Assembly: GCA_016702555.1 (NCBI GenBank)
Contig: JADJDV010000007.1
Location: 124,001 to 188,000, forward strand
DNA: 64,000 nucleotides
Direction of reading: 5' to 3'
DNA from: Burkholderiales bacterium
GTDB lineage: Bacteria > Pseudomonadota > Gammaproteobacteria > Burkholderiales > Burkholderiaceae_C
Position numbers and translations under genes: made by a program. Shown piece by piece: positions 48,361 through 57,261 of the stretch. How positions within the stretch are numbered: position 1 is the stretch's first letter; the number at the start of each line of letters is the position of its first letter. The notes beneath the pieces were generated by a model. The model saw only the letters and a program-made list of their open reading frames with translations. It had not been told where the DNA came from and did no database searches.

Positions 48361-49920
48361 ATGAAACCGGGGCTGTCCCTTCGCGTTTCGCAGCATCTCG
48401 CCCTCACGCCGCAGTTGCAGCAATCGATCCGGCTGCTGCAACTCTCGACGCTGGAACTGGCGGCCGAGGTCGAGCAGATGCTGGACGAGAACCCGTTCCT
48501 GGAGCGCGACGACGACGCCGCGCCGCGTGAGGAGTTCGGGCTGGCGCGCGCCGATACCGAGGTCAGCGAGGGCGATCGCATCCAGGAGCGCGCCGCCGAC
48601 GATGCCGCGGCCGAGTTCGCCAGCGAGGCCGAGGCCCTGCTGCCCGACGACTGGGGCGGCGATGGCAGCGTGGACATGGTCGCCGACGACGGCGAATGGG
48701 GCGGCGAGGCGCCGGCGCGTGCCGCCTCGCCAGACAGCGACGACCTCGACCCGGGCGAGCGCTCGCCTGGCCAGGAGTCGCTTACCGAGCACCTGCACCA
48801 GCAGGCGCTGGCGCTGCGCCTGGCGCCCGAGGACCAGGCGGCGCTGCGCTTTCTGATCGAGTCGCTCGACGACGACGGTTACCTGCCCGATTCACTGGCG
48901 CAGCTGGCGGCGACGCTGGCCGATCCGGACGACGATCCGGAGCAGCTGGAGCAGCTCATGCACCACTTCCGGCTGGCGCTGAAGCTGCTGCAATCGCTGG
49001 AGCCGGCCGGCGTGGGCGCGCGCGACCTGACCGAGTGCCTGACGCTGCAACTGCGGCGCCGGCAGGCCGCGCCGGACGCGACCGAGGCCGACCACGCCAG
49101 CATCGCCGCCGCGCTCACGATCTGCGCCCAGCCCGGCGCCATCGAGCTGCTGGCGCGGCGCGACGCGAAGAAGCTGGCCCAGCTCAGTGGCGTCGCCGAT
49201 GACGCGGTGCGCGCCGCCATGGCGCTGATCGCGCGGCTCGAACCCAAGCCGGGCCGCCCTTTCGCCGACGTCGAACGCCACGCGCTGGTGCCCGACGTCA
49301 TCGTCAGCCGCGTCGGCAGCGCCGCCGCGCCGCGCTTTCGCGTGCAACTCAACCCCGAGGTCATGCCGCGCCTGCGCGTGCACGAGCTCTACGCCCAGGC
49401 ACTGCGTGGTGGCCGGGGCGGCGACGGCCACCCGGCGCTCGCCAGCCGCCTGCAGGAGGCGCGCTGGTTCATCCGCAACATCCAGCAGCGCTTCGACACC
49501 ATCCTGCGCGTCGCCACCGCGATTGCCGAGCGCCAGCGCAACTTCTTCATCCACGGCGAGCTGGCCATGCGCCCGCTGGTGCAGCGCGAGCTGGCCGACG
49601 AGCTGGGTGTGCACGAATCGACCATCTCGCGCGTTACCACCGCCAAGTACATGTCCACACCGCGCGGCACCTTCGAGTTGAAGTATTTCTTCGGGTCGGC
49701 GCTGGCCACCGAGGCCGGCGGCAACGCCAGCAGCACGGCGGTGCGCGCGCTCATCCGGCAGTTCATCGGCGCCGAGGACGCGGCCAAGCCGCTGTCCGAC
49801 AGCCAGCTTGCCGAGATGCTGAAGGAGCAGGGCATCGACTGCGCGCGCCGCACCGTCGCCAAATACCGCGAGGGCCTGCGCATTCCGGTGGCCTCGCTGC
49901 GCCGGAGCGCGCCAGCGTGA
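48361..49920 (+). CDS. rpoN: RNA polymerase sigma-54 factor RpoN
   Basis: Sigma-54 of 519 residues. Region I is the Gln/Leu-rich start (LRVSQHLALTPQLQQSIRLL), region II is the acidic stretch around 60-150, and region III carries the core-binding and DNA-binding parts. The RpoN box ARRTVAKYRE that reads the -24 element lies near the end (about 499-508). The HESTISRVTTAKY helix-turn-helix segment is intact. The ATG at 48361 has GGCGGAG directly upstream. It directs activator-dependent promoters. Confidence 0.95.
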   Translation: MKPGLSLRVSQHLALTPQLQQSIRLLQLSTLELAAEVEQMLDENPFLERDDDAAPREEFGLARADTEVSEGDRIQERAADDAAAEFASEAEALLPDDWGGDGSVDMVADDGEWGGEAPARAASPDSDDLDPGERSPGQESLTEHLHQQALALRLAPEDQAALRFLIESLDDDGYLPDSLAQLAATLADPDDDPEQLEQLMHHFRLALKLLQSLEPAGVGARDLTECLTLQLRRRQAAPDATEADHASIAAALTICAQPGAIELLARRDAKKLAQLSGVADDAVRAAMALIARLEPKPGRPFADVERHALVPDVIVSRVGSAAAPRFRVQLNPEVMPRLRVHELYAQALRGGRGGDGHPALASRLQEARWFIRNIQQRFDTILRVATAIAERQRNFFIHGELAMRPLVQRELADELGVHESTISRVTTAKYMSTPRGTFELKYFFGSALATEAGGNASSTAVRALIRQFIGAEDAAKPLSDSQLAEMLKEQGIDCARRTVAKYREGLRIPVASLRRSAPA

Positions 49921-49983
49921 CACCGCCAGGCATCGACCCCAAATATTGTCTGGCACGGCGCCACCGATGCCGTACATTGGCCC

Positions 49984-50625
49984 ATGTCCGTTTTTAACGC
50001 CTGCGGCGCTCAAGCGCCTGCCCGCCCGATGCGCGAGCAGTTGCGCGCCGCCACCGCGCCGCTGCACGCCACGGTGGATGCCGCCATGCCCCTGGCCCAG
50101 CCGCACGCCACGCTGGCCGATTACCAGCGGCATCTGCTGGTCCTGCAGGACTGGTTCGCCGCCCTGTCGCTGGCGCTGCCCGGGCTGCCGGGACTGGCGC
50201 AGGAGCAGCGCGGCGTGGCGCGCGACGCCGAGGGCTGCGCGCGCCTGCTGGGCGACGCGGGCACGGCCGCGCCACCGCCGCCGGGCGTGCTGGCTGCGCT
50301 GCGCGGCCTGGCCGACGGCCCGCAGAGCGAGGCTGCGCGCTGGGGCGTGCGCTACGTCATCGAGGGTTCGCACCTGGGCGGCCAGGTGCTGTACCGCCGG
50401 CTGGCGGCGGCGCTGGCGCCGCACCCGCTCGACTACCTGCGTGGCGCGGGGCCGGGCGCTGCCGCTCCGGGCGCGCGCTGGCGCCAGTTCCTGCTGGGGC
50501 TGGCCGAGCAGCGCTGGGATACGGCCGCGCAAGGTGCCGCCACCGAAGCCGCCCGGCACGCCTTCGAGCTGCTCATCGCCTGCCTTCACGCCCGCCAGAT
50601 GCGGCAGGAACTGGTGCCCTCATGA
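49984..50625 (+). CDS. bphO: Heme oxygenase, biliverdin-forming (BphO-like)
   Basis: Heme oxygenase-like protein of 213 residues that should open heme to biliverdin, the chromophore of the phytochrome encoded next. The proximal heme ligand is likely His in the APLHATVD segment (about residue 29). The distal helix region is seen as the YVIEGSHLGGQVLYRR segment (about 122-138), close to bacterial heme oxygenases of the BphO type. The stop overlaps the bphP start, the normal operon arrangement for making holo-phytochrome. Confidence 0.88.
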   Translation: MSVFNACGAQAPARPMREQLRAATAPLHATVDAAMPLAQPHATLADYQRHLLVLQDWFAALSLALPGLPGLAQEQRGVARDAEGCARLLGDAGTAAPPPPGVLAALRGLADGPQSEAARWGVRYVIEGSHLGGQVLYRRLAAALAPHPLDYLRGAGPGAAAPGARWRQFLLGLAEQRWDTAAQGAATEAARHAFELLIACLHARQMRQELVPS

Positions 50626-52760
50626 GCGCTGAAGCATCCCGCGTCGACCTCAGCAACTGCGACCGCGAGCCGATCCACATCCCGGGGCTGATCCAGCCTC
50701 ACGGCGCCTTGCTGGCCCTGGACGCTGAGCAACGCGTGCTGCACGCCAGCGCCAACCTGGCCGATTGGTTGGGCGGCGCCGCGCCGGCGCTGGGCGACCG
50801 CCTGGCGCCGCATCATTTTGAGGCCAGCGACACGGTGCACGCCCTGCTGGCGCAGGCGCAGGCCCTGCCCGCGGTCACCAGCAGGCCGGCGGCGCGGCAT
50901 GCGGTGGTGACGCTGGCCGGACGCACGTTCGACCTGCTGGTGCACCGCCAGCAGGCGCTGGTGATCGCCGAATTCGAGCAGCGCAGGCTGGGCGCGCCCC
51001 CGCAATATTTAGGTCCGACCTTGCTGGAGGCCAACCAGCACTTTCGCAGCCAGACCAGCGTGCAGGGCTTGCTGGAGGCGGCGGTGCAGGTGCTGCGCAC
51101 CATCATCGGCTTCGACCGCGTGATGGCTTACCGCTTTCGCGCGGACGACAGCGGTGACATCGTGGCCGAGGACCGCCACCCCGAGCTCGACCCCTACCTG
51201 AGCTGGCGCTTCCCCGCCAGCGACATCCCGGCACAGGCGCGGCGGCTGTACACGGACAACCTCATGCGGCTGATCGCCGACGTGAATGCCGCGCCGGTTG
51301 CCTTGCGCTCATTGCCGCCCGACGACGCGCCGCTGGACCTGAGCCACGCGGTGCTGCGCAGCGTCTCGCCGATCCACATCGAATACCTGCAGAACATCGG
51401 CGTGCGCGCCTCGATGAGCCTGTCCATCGTGCGCGATGGTCGTCTGTGGGGCATGCTGGCCTGCCACCACCGCCAGCCGATGCAACTGAGCTATCCGGTG
51501 CGCTCGGCCTGTGCGGTGCTGACCGAACTGCTCGCCGCGCACCTGCAAGCACACACGGTGGCCGAACAGGCCGCCCAGGCCACTGCCCACCAGCGCCTGC
51601 GGGGCGCCCTGCTTGACCGCCTGCCGCAGGCCAGCAGCCCGGCCGCCGTGCTGCGCGAACTGGCGCCCGAGCTGGGCCGATTGTTCCGGGCCGATGCCGT
51701 GCTGGTTGCCGGCCCGAGCGGCGTGCAGGTGTGGGGCGATGTGCCCGCGCCCCTGTCCGTCGAGTTGACGGCGTGGCTGCGCACGCAGAGCGGCGACGAG
51801 GGTGGATTGGTGGTCACCACCGCGCTGGGCACGGCGGCGCCGCAGCTGGCGCCCGTGCTGGCGGGCTGGTGCGGCCTGATGGCGATTCGCTACGACAGCG
51901 GCGTGCCGGGCAAGCTGGCGCTGCTGCGGCGCGAGCAGATCGAGCACGTGCACTGGGGCCACCCACCGCAGAGGGACGTGCCGGTGGGCCCGCTGGGTCC
52001 GCGCCTGACACCGCCGGGTTCGTTCCAGCTGTGGCGGGAAACCGTGCGCGGCACCGCCCTGGCCTGGACCGAGATGGAGCGGGCGGCGCTGCGCGAGCTG
52101 GGCGCCGACCTTCGCCGCTTCGTCGCCGACCGCGTGGCCGAGATGCACCGCCACCGGGTGGCCGTGGCCGCCATGCTGCGCCAGGGTGAGGCGTCGACGG
52201 CCCCGCTGACGGGGGACGACACCAGCCACGTGGATCGCCTGCTGCGCCAGGTGATGGACTTGTCGCTGCTGCAGCAAGGCCGTCTGTCGATGGCCAGTGC
52301 GCCGGTGGCGCTCGACCAGTTGCTGAAGGAGCGGGTCGATGCCGCGCGCCAGCGCCACCAGGGCATTTCGGTGTTTTTCGATTCCGAGCGCGCTGGTCTG
52401 CCCGCGACGCGGGTGCGCGGCGACGCGGTGCGGCTGGCCCAGCTGTTCGACAGCCTGCTCGACAACGCCGTGCAGCATGGCACGGCGGGCGAGTCCATCG
52501 TGGTGCAGCTGAACCGGGGCGAAGCCGGCGAGGCGCTGGCCGAGTTCAGCAACGTCAGTCCGCCGCTGGCGCCGCAGACCGTGCAAAAGCTGTTCCGGCC
52601 CGATTTGTCGGCCGTCATTGGCGACGACGCGCGCGCCGGCCTGGGCTTCGGACTCTACATCGCCCGCGCCATTGCGCAAGGCCACGGCGGCGATCTGGCC
52701 TACAGCCACGACGACCCCTTCGTCACGCTGACGGTGCGCCTGCCGCTGATGCCGGCGTAG
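50622..52760 (+). CDS. bphP: Bacteriophytochrome with degenerate histidine-kinase module
   Basis: Red/far-red photoreceptor of 712 residues. The PAS domain carries the biliverdin-attaching Cys in VDLSNCDREPIHIPG (about residue 13). The GAF domain has the conserved ASDIPAQARRLY segment and PIHIEYLQNIGVRASMS, and a PHY domain follows to about 500. The C-terminal ATPase domain is recognisable by LLDNAVQHG and GLGFGLYIARAIAQGHGG. Between them the dimerisation helices lack a normal H-box: no SHELRxPL or HDLREP motif is present. Autophosphorylation may therefore be lost or occur at an atypical site. No response-regulator gene is adjacent. Confidence 0.9.
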   Translation: MSAEASRVDLSNCDREPIHIPGLIQPHGALLALDAEQRVLHASANLADWLGGAAPALGDRLAPHHFEASDTVHALLAQAQALPAVTSRPAARHAVVTLAGRTFDLLVHRQQALVIAEFEQRRLGAPPQYLGPTLLEANQHFRSQTSVQGLLEAAVQVLRTIIGFDRVMAYRFRADDSGDIVAEDRHPELDPYLSWRFPASDIPAQARRLYTDNLMRLIADVNAAPVALRSLPPDDAPLDLSHAVLRSVSPIHIEYLQNIGVRASMSLSIVRDGRLWGMLACHHRQPMQLSYPVRSACAVLTELLAAHLQAHTVAEQAAQATAHQRLRGALLDRLPQASSPAAVLRELAPELGRLFRADAVLVAGPSGVQVWGDVPAPLSVELTAWLRTQSGDEGGLVVTTALGTAAPQLAPVLAGWCGLMAIRYDSGVPGKLALLRREQIEHVHWGHPPQRDVPVGPLGPRLTPPGSFQLWRETVRGTALAWTEMERAALRELGADLRRFVADRVAEMHRHRVAVAAMLRQGEASTAPLTGDDTSHVDRLLRQVMDLSLLQQGRLSMASAPVALDQLLKERVDAARQRHQGISVFFDSERAGLPATRVRGDAVRLAQLFDSLLDNAVQHGTAGESIVVQLNRGEAGEALAEFSNVSPPLAPQTVQKLFRPDLSAVIGDDARAGLGFGLYIARAIAQGHGGDLAYSHDDPFVTLTVRLPLMPA

Positions 52761-52841
52761 CGCCGCCGATGGCGCCAAAGGGCCGGTAAGCAGCGGCGAC
52801 AATCCGTCCATGCCTTTGCACTTGCTCGCGCGCGCTCGCCG

Positions 52842-54137
52842 ATGACCGCCGCACTGACCCTGTTCCTGCCCTGCGCCGGTGGCGTCGAGGACTTCCTCGC
52901 CGACGAGGTACACGGCCTGACCGGCCTGCGCGGCCAGGACTTGCTCACGGTGCGCGGCGGCGTACGCGTGCGCGGCGATTGGGAGGTGGTGCTGCGCCTG
53001 AACCTGTGGAGCCGGCTGGCGCAGCGCGTGCTGATCGAGTTGGCCGAGGCGCCGTATCTCGACGAGCAGGACTTGTACGCGCTGGCGGCGAGCGTGCCCT
53101 GGGAGGACTGGTTCGAGGCGCGCCAGAGCTTTCGCGTCGACCTGACGGCGCAGGCCAGCCCGCTCAAGAGCCTCAACTTCGCCACCTTGCGCGTCAAGGA
53201 CGCGGTGGCCGACCGCTTCCGTGCCCATGCCGACGGCGTGCGCCCCAGCGTCGACACGCGCGCGCCGCAGGTGCGGGTGCAGGCGCACCTGACCGACGCG
53301 CGTGCGCAGCTCTACATCGACACCAGCGGTGAGCCCCTGTTCAAGCGCGGCTGGCGCCAGGACAAGGGCGATGCGCCGCTGAAAGAGACCCTGGCCGCCG
53401 CCATGCTGGCCGCCTGCGGCTGGTGGCGGCCGGCTGAGCGCCGCGTGGCCGAACTGCCGCTGTACGACCCCTGCTGCGGCAGCGGCACCATCGTCATCGA
53501 GGCGGCGCAACTGGCGCTTGGCCTGGCACCCGGCGCGCGGCGGCGCTTCGGCTTCGAGCGGCTGCGGCCGTTCCAGCCGGCGCCCTGGCGCGCGATCCAG
53601 CAAGAGCCGGCGGCGCCGCGAGGCGCGCCCGCGGGCGCCGCGATCCAGGTGTTCGGCAGCGACGTCGCGCACCGCATGGTCGACTTTGCGCAGCGCAACG
53701 CCGAGCGCGCCGGCGTCGCCCACGCCGTGCAGCTGCGCGGCGGCGACGCGCTGCAGCGCCTGCCACCGACCAGTACGCCGGGCGTGCTGCTGATGAACCC
53801 ACCCTACGGCGAGCGCATCGCCGCCGCCGGCGTGGCGGGCGCCGGTGCGCGCGGCCGTGAGGCCTTCCAGACCGGCACGCTGGCGCGCCAGCGCGGTGGC
53901 GCCCACGACCCGGACGCCGACGTCAACGCCGGCGACGAGTTCTTTGCCCGCCTGGCCGCACACTGGAAAGGCCATTACGGTGGCTGGGCCGCCTGGCTGC
54001 TGACGCCCGACCTCAAGCTGCCCGGCCGCCTGCGCCTGAAGGAGTCGCGCCGCGTGCCGCTGTGGAACGGGCCGATCGAATGCCGGCTGTTCCGCTTCGA
54101 GCTGACCGCCCGGACCGCGCGCTCCGCCGGCCCATGA
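52842..54137 (+). CDS. rlmL: THUMP-domain 23S rRNA (guanine-N2)-methyltransferase, RlmL N-terminal type
   Basis: SAM-dependent RNA methyltransferase of 431 residues. An N-terminal ferredoxin-like/THUMP RNA-binding region (about 1-160) precedes a Rossmann methyltransferase domain with DPCCGSGTIVIEA (about 208-220) and the catalytic NPPYGER motif (about 321-327). This corresponds to the m2G2445 half of E. coli RlmL; the RlmK half is absent, as in many betaproteobacteria. The ATG at 52842 is used. The stop overlaps the start of a PIN-domain gene. Confidence 0.88.
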   Translation: MTAALTLFLPCAGGVEDFLADEVHGLTGLRGQDLLTVRGGVRVRGDWEVVLRLNLWSRLAQRVLIELAEAPYLDEQDLYALAASVPWEDWFEARQSFRVDLTAQASPLKSLNFATLRVKDAVADRFRAHADGVRPSVDTRAPQVRVQAHLTDARAQLYIDTSGEPLFKRGWRQDKGDAPLKETLAAAMLAACGWWRPAERRVAELPLYDPCCGSGTIVIEAAQLALGLAPGARRRFGFERLRPFQPAPWRAIQQEPAAPRGAPAGAAIQVFGSDVAHRMVDFAQRNAERAGVAHAVQLRGGDALQRLPPTSTPGVLLMNPPYGERIAAAGVAGAGARGREAFQTGTLARQRGGAHDPDADVNAGDEFFARLAAHWKGHYGGWAAWLLTPDLKLPGRLRLKESRRVPLWNGPIECRLFRFELTARTARSAGP

Positions 54138-54562
54138 GCGCGCCCCCCGCGCCCATCGTCATCGACACCAACCGCGTGCTGGACCTGCTGGTGTTCCAGG
54201 ACACCGAAGTGGCCGAGTTGCGCGCGGCACTGGCGGCGGGGCGCCTGCGCTGGCTCGTCACCCCGGCGATGCGCGCCGAGCTGGCGCGCGTGCTCGGCTA
54301 CCCGCGCATCGCGCCGCGCCTGGAAGCGGCGGCGCTGCCGGCGGAAACGGTGCTGGCGGCCTTTGATCGCGCCAGCGTCTGCGTCGAGGCGCCGGCCGGC
54401 GCACCGGTGCGCTGCCGCGATCCGGACGACCAGATCTTCATCGACCTGGCGGTGCAGCAAGGCGCCCACCTGCTCAGCAAGGATGCGCGCGTGCTCGGCC
54501 TGGCGCGGCGGCTGGCGCCGCTGGGCGTGCGCGTGACGCGGGGCTGGCCAGCACCGGGCTGA
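54134..54562 (+). CDS. PIN-domain putative ribonuclease
   Basis: PIN-family nuclease of 142 residues. The acidic metal-binding set is complete: IDTNRVLD (about 10-17), a Glu in RAELARVLGYPR, and the DPDDQIF and SKDAR segments near the C-terminus. Such proteins are often annotated as toxins, but no antitoxin-like small gene is beside it. It is instead coupled by an ATGA overlap to the rRNA methyltransferase. A role in RNA processing, rather than toxin activity, is possible. Confidence 0.83.
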   Translation: MSAPPAPIVIDTNRVLDLLVFQDTEVAELRAALAAGRLRWLVTPAMRAELARVLGYPRIAPRLEAAALPAETVLAAFDRASVCVEAPAGAPVRCRDPDDQIFIDLAVQQGAHLLSKDARVLGLARRLAPLGVRVTRGWPAPG

Positions 54563-54640
54563 GGCCGGTGTCCCCAGGGCAGCGCGGCGTGGCGGCGGCC
54601 CCGGCTAGACTTGATCGGTTAATGATTCAGGAGACGTGCC

Positions 54641-56218
54641 ATGTCCGATGCCGCCGCCTTCAAGCTCACCTATTCCACCATGTTCGATCCGCCGCCCGAG
54701 CTGCACGAGCGCTTCGAGGCCGCCTTGCAGGCCTTCAAGCGCGACGCCATGGGGCGCGACTGGCCGCAGTGGATTGGCGGGCAGTCGGTGGCGGGGCAGC
54801 GCTTCGTCGAGTTGCGTTCGCCGATCCACCAGGACTGGCTGCTCGGCCGCTTTGCCGAGGGCAGTGCCGAGGATGTCGACCGCGCCGTGCTGGCGGCGCG
54901 CGCTGCCTGGCCGGCCTGGGCGGCGACACCCTGGCGCGAGCGCGTGGCGCTGCTGCGGCGCGCCGCGCGCCTGATCGAGGAGCGTGTCTATGACATCAGC
55001 GCTGCGCTGGCGCTGGAGGTCGGCAAGAACCGCATGGAGTCGCTCGGCGAAGTGCAGGAGACGGCCGATCTGATCGACTGGTACTGCGATCAGATGGAAG
55101 CCAACGAGGGCTTTGACCGGGTGCTGCCGGACGATCCGCTGCCCGACTGGCGCAGCCACAACCGCACCGTGTTGCGGCCCTACGGCGTGTGGGCGGTGAT
55201 CGCGCCGTTCAACTTTCCGTTCGCGCTGGCGGGCGGGCCGCTGGGCCCAGCCTTGATTGCTGGCAACACGGCGGTGTTCAAGTGCTCGCCCGAGACCTCG
55301 CTGTCGGGTTGGCTGCTGCTGGAGTGCCTGCGCGATGCCGGCCTGCCGCCGGGGGTGATCAACTTCGTCAGCGGTGGCGACGACACCGGCCGCGCGCTGG
55401 TGCGACATCCGCAGGCGGCGGGCATCACCTTCACCGGCTCGCACGCGGTCGGCATGCAAATCCTGCGCCAGGTCGTGCAAGGGTCTTATCCGAAGCCGTG
55501 CATCACCGAGATGGGCGGCAAGAACGCCGCCATCGTCAGCCGCCACGCGGATATCGAGCGCGCCGCGCTGGGCATTCTGCGCTCGGCCTTCGGGCTGTCG
55601 GGGCAGAAGTGCTCGGCCTGCTCGCGCGTCTATGTCGAGCGGCCGGTGGCGGCGGCGCTGCGTGAGCGGCTGGTGGCGCTGACGCGCGAGATCGCCGTCG
55701 GCGATCCGACCCAACAGGCCAACTGGATGGGGCCGGTAATCGACCGCGCCGCGTACGAGCGCTACGCGCGCCTGGCCGAGCATCTGCGTCAGGTCGGCCG
55801 AATCGACTGCGGTGGCGAATGGCTGACCGAGGGCGAACTGGCGCAGGGCTTCTTTGTCGCGCCGACGGTGGCCTGGGCGCCACTTCAGGATGCGGCCTGG
55901 GTCGACGAGCATTTCCTGCCGGTGGTGTTGGTGGGCGAGATCGATTCGGTCGAGGAGGGCATCGCGTGCGCCAACGCCAGCGACTATGGGCTGACGGCGG
56001 GCTTCTACGGCGCGCCCGACGAAGTGGCGCATTTCCACCAGCACATCGAGGCCGGTGTGACCTACGCCAACCGGCCGCAGGGTGCCACCACCGGCGCCTG
56101 GCCGGGTTACCAGCCCTTTGGCGGCTGGAAGGGCAGCGGCAGCACCGGCAAGGCGATCGGATCGTTTCACTACCTGCAGCAGTATCTGCGCGAGCAATCG
56201 CGCACGGTGGTCGAGTAG
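54641..56218 (+). CDS. Aldehyde dehydrogenase of the 1-pyrroline-5-carboxylate (RocA/PruA) type
   Basis: NAD(P)-dependent aldehyde dehydrogenase of 525 residues. The coenzyme-binding segment APFNFPFALAGG and the catalytic Glu in ITEMGGKN (about 287) are present. The catalytic Cys is in SGQKCSACSRVYV (about 326), a sequence typical of glutamate-semialdehyde dehydrogenases. A long N-terminal extension fits the RocA group. It oxidises glutamate gamma-semialdehyde or a related aldehyde. It stands alone and ends at a terminator. No proline dehydrogenase domain is attached. Confidence 0.85.
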   Translation: MSDAAAFKLTYSTMFDPPPELHERFEAALQAFKRDAMGRDWPQWIGGQSVAGQRFVELRSPIHQDWLLGRFAEGSAEDVDRAVLAARAAWPAWAATPWRERVALLRRAARLIEERVYDISAALALEVGKNRMESLGEVQETADLIDWYCDQMEANEGFDRVLPDDPLPDWRSHNRTVLRPYGVWAVIAPFNFPFALAGGPLGPALIAGNTAVFKCSPETSLSGWLLLECLRDAGLPPGVINFVSGGDDTGRALVRHPQAAGITFTGSHAVGMQILRQVVQGSYPKPCITEMGGKNAAIVSRHADIERAALGILRSAFGLSGQKCSACSRVYVERPVAAALRERLVALTREIAVGDPTQQANWMGPVIDRAAYERYARLAEHLRQVGRIDCGGEWLTEGELAQGFFVAPTVAWAPLQDAAWVDEHFLPVVLVGEIDSVEEGIACANASDYGLTAGFYGAPDEVAHFHQHIEAGVTYANRPQGATTGAWPGYQPFGGWKGSGSTGKAIGSFHYLQQYLREQSRTVVE

Positions 56219-56237
56219 CGCGGACGACCCGCCAACA

Positions 56238-56263
56238 AAAACGGACCCTGGGTCCGCTTTTTT
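56238..56263. terminator. Rho-independent terminator, probably bidirectional
   Basis: Stem CGGACC/GGTCCG with a short loop, preceded by AAAAA and followed by a run of T. It lies between the aldehyde dehydrogenase and the convergent livM copy 1. Confidence 0.88.
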
Positions 56264-56283
56264 GTGTGGGCATGCGCTGCGCC

Positions 56284-57258
56284 TCAGAGCGACTTCTTCA
56301 ATGCCGCGCCGATCTCGCCGATGATGCCGCGCCGAAACAGCAGCACGCAGATGACGAAGATCACGCCCTGAACGACGGTGACCCAGGCGCCCAGCTGCGC
56401 CAGGTAGTTCTGCATGGTGACGATCACCGCCGCGCCAACCACCGGCCCGAAGATGGTGCCCATGCCGCCCAGCAGCGTCATCAGCACCACCTCGCCCGAC
56501 ATGCCCCAGTGCACGTCGGTGAGCGAGGCCAGCTGGAACACGATCGCCTTGGTGGCGCCGGCCAGGCCCGACAGCGCGCCCGACAGGATGTAGGCGTAGA
56601 GCTTGAACTTGTCCGCGTCGTAGCCCAGCGAGATGGTGCGCGGCTCGTTCTCGCGGATCGCCTTCAGCACCTGGCCGAAGGGCGAGTGGATGATGCGGTA
56701 GATCAGCAGAAAGCCGCCCAGGAAGATCGCCAGCACGAAGCCGTACATGGCGTTCACGTTGGACAGATCGATCAGGCCGAACAAGCGGCCGCGCGGCACC
56801 GCCTGGATGCCGTCCTCGCCACCGGTGAAGGGCGCCTGCAGGCTGAAGAAGAACACCATCTGCGCCAGCGCCAGCGTGATCATGGCGAAGTAGATGCCCT
56901 GGCGGCGGATCGCCAGCTTGCCGGTGACCCAGCCCAGGATCGCTGCGCACAGGGTGGCGAAGATGATCGCGAGTTCCGGCGTCAGCCCCCACACCTTGGC
57001 CGAATGCGCGGCGGCGTACCCCGCGCCACCCAGGAACATGGCGTGGCCGAAGGACAGCAGGCCGCCAAAGCCCAGCAGCAGGTTGAAGGCGCAGGCGAAC
57101 AGCGCAAAGCACATCACCTTCATCATGAACACCGGGTAGATGCCCATCAGCGGCGCCAGCGCGAAGAACGCCGCCATGATGAGGAAGACGATGCGGTGGG
57201 TGCGCGCGGCGTCGGTGGCCTTGGCCGCGGCGGTCACGGGAGTCGATGCGGTGGCCAT
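56284..57258 (-). CDS. livM: Branched-chain amino acid-type ABC permease LivM (copy 1)
   Basis: Inner-membrane permease of 324 residues with about ten helices. The family hallmark GYDADKFKLYAYILSGALSG-like EAA loop lies near residues 210-230. The protein appears identical to the copy at 61169-62143. With LivH it forms the channel, driven by LivF and LivG, for an amino acid or an organic acid. The start ATG follows the livH stop by three bases. It is the last gene of the transport run and meets the aldehyde dehydrogenase terminator. Confidence 0.92.
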   Translation of the reverse strand: MATASTPVTAAAKATDAARTHRIVFLIMAAFFALAPLMGIYPVFMMKVMCFALFACAFNLLLGFGGLLSFGHAMFLGGAGYAAAHSAKVWGLTPELAIIFATLCAAILGWVTGKLAIRRQGIYFAMITLALAQMVFFFSLQAPFTGGEDGIQAVPRGRLFGLIDLSNVNAMYGFVLAIFLGGFLLIYRIIHSPFGQVLKAIRENEPRTISLGYDADKFKLYAYILSGALSGLAGATKAIVFQLASLTDVHWGMSGEVVLMTLLGGMGTIFGPVVGAAVIVTMQNYLAQLGAWVTVVQGVIFVICVLLFRRGIIGEIGAALKKSL

Positions 57259-57261
57259 GGC

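Noticed and set aside
49955..49975. A sigma-54 promoter before the heme oxygenase gene (TGGCAC near 49951-49957).
   Set aside because: No GC-containing -12 element of the TTGC type lies at the required distance.
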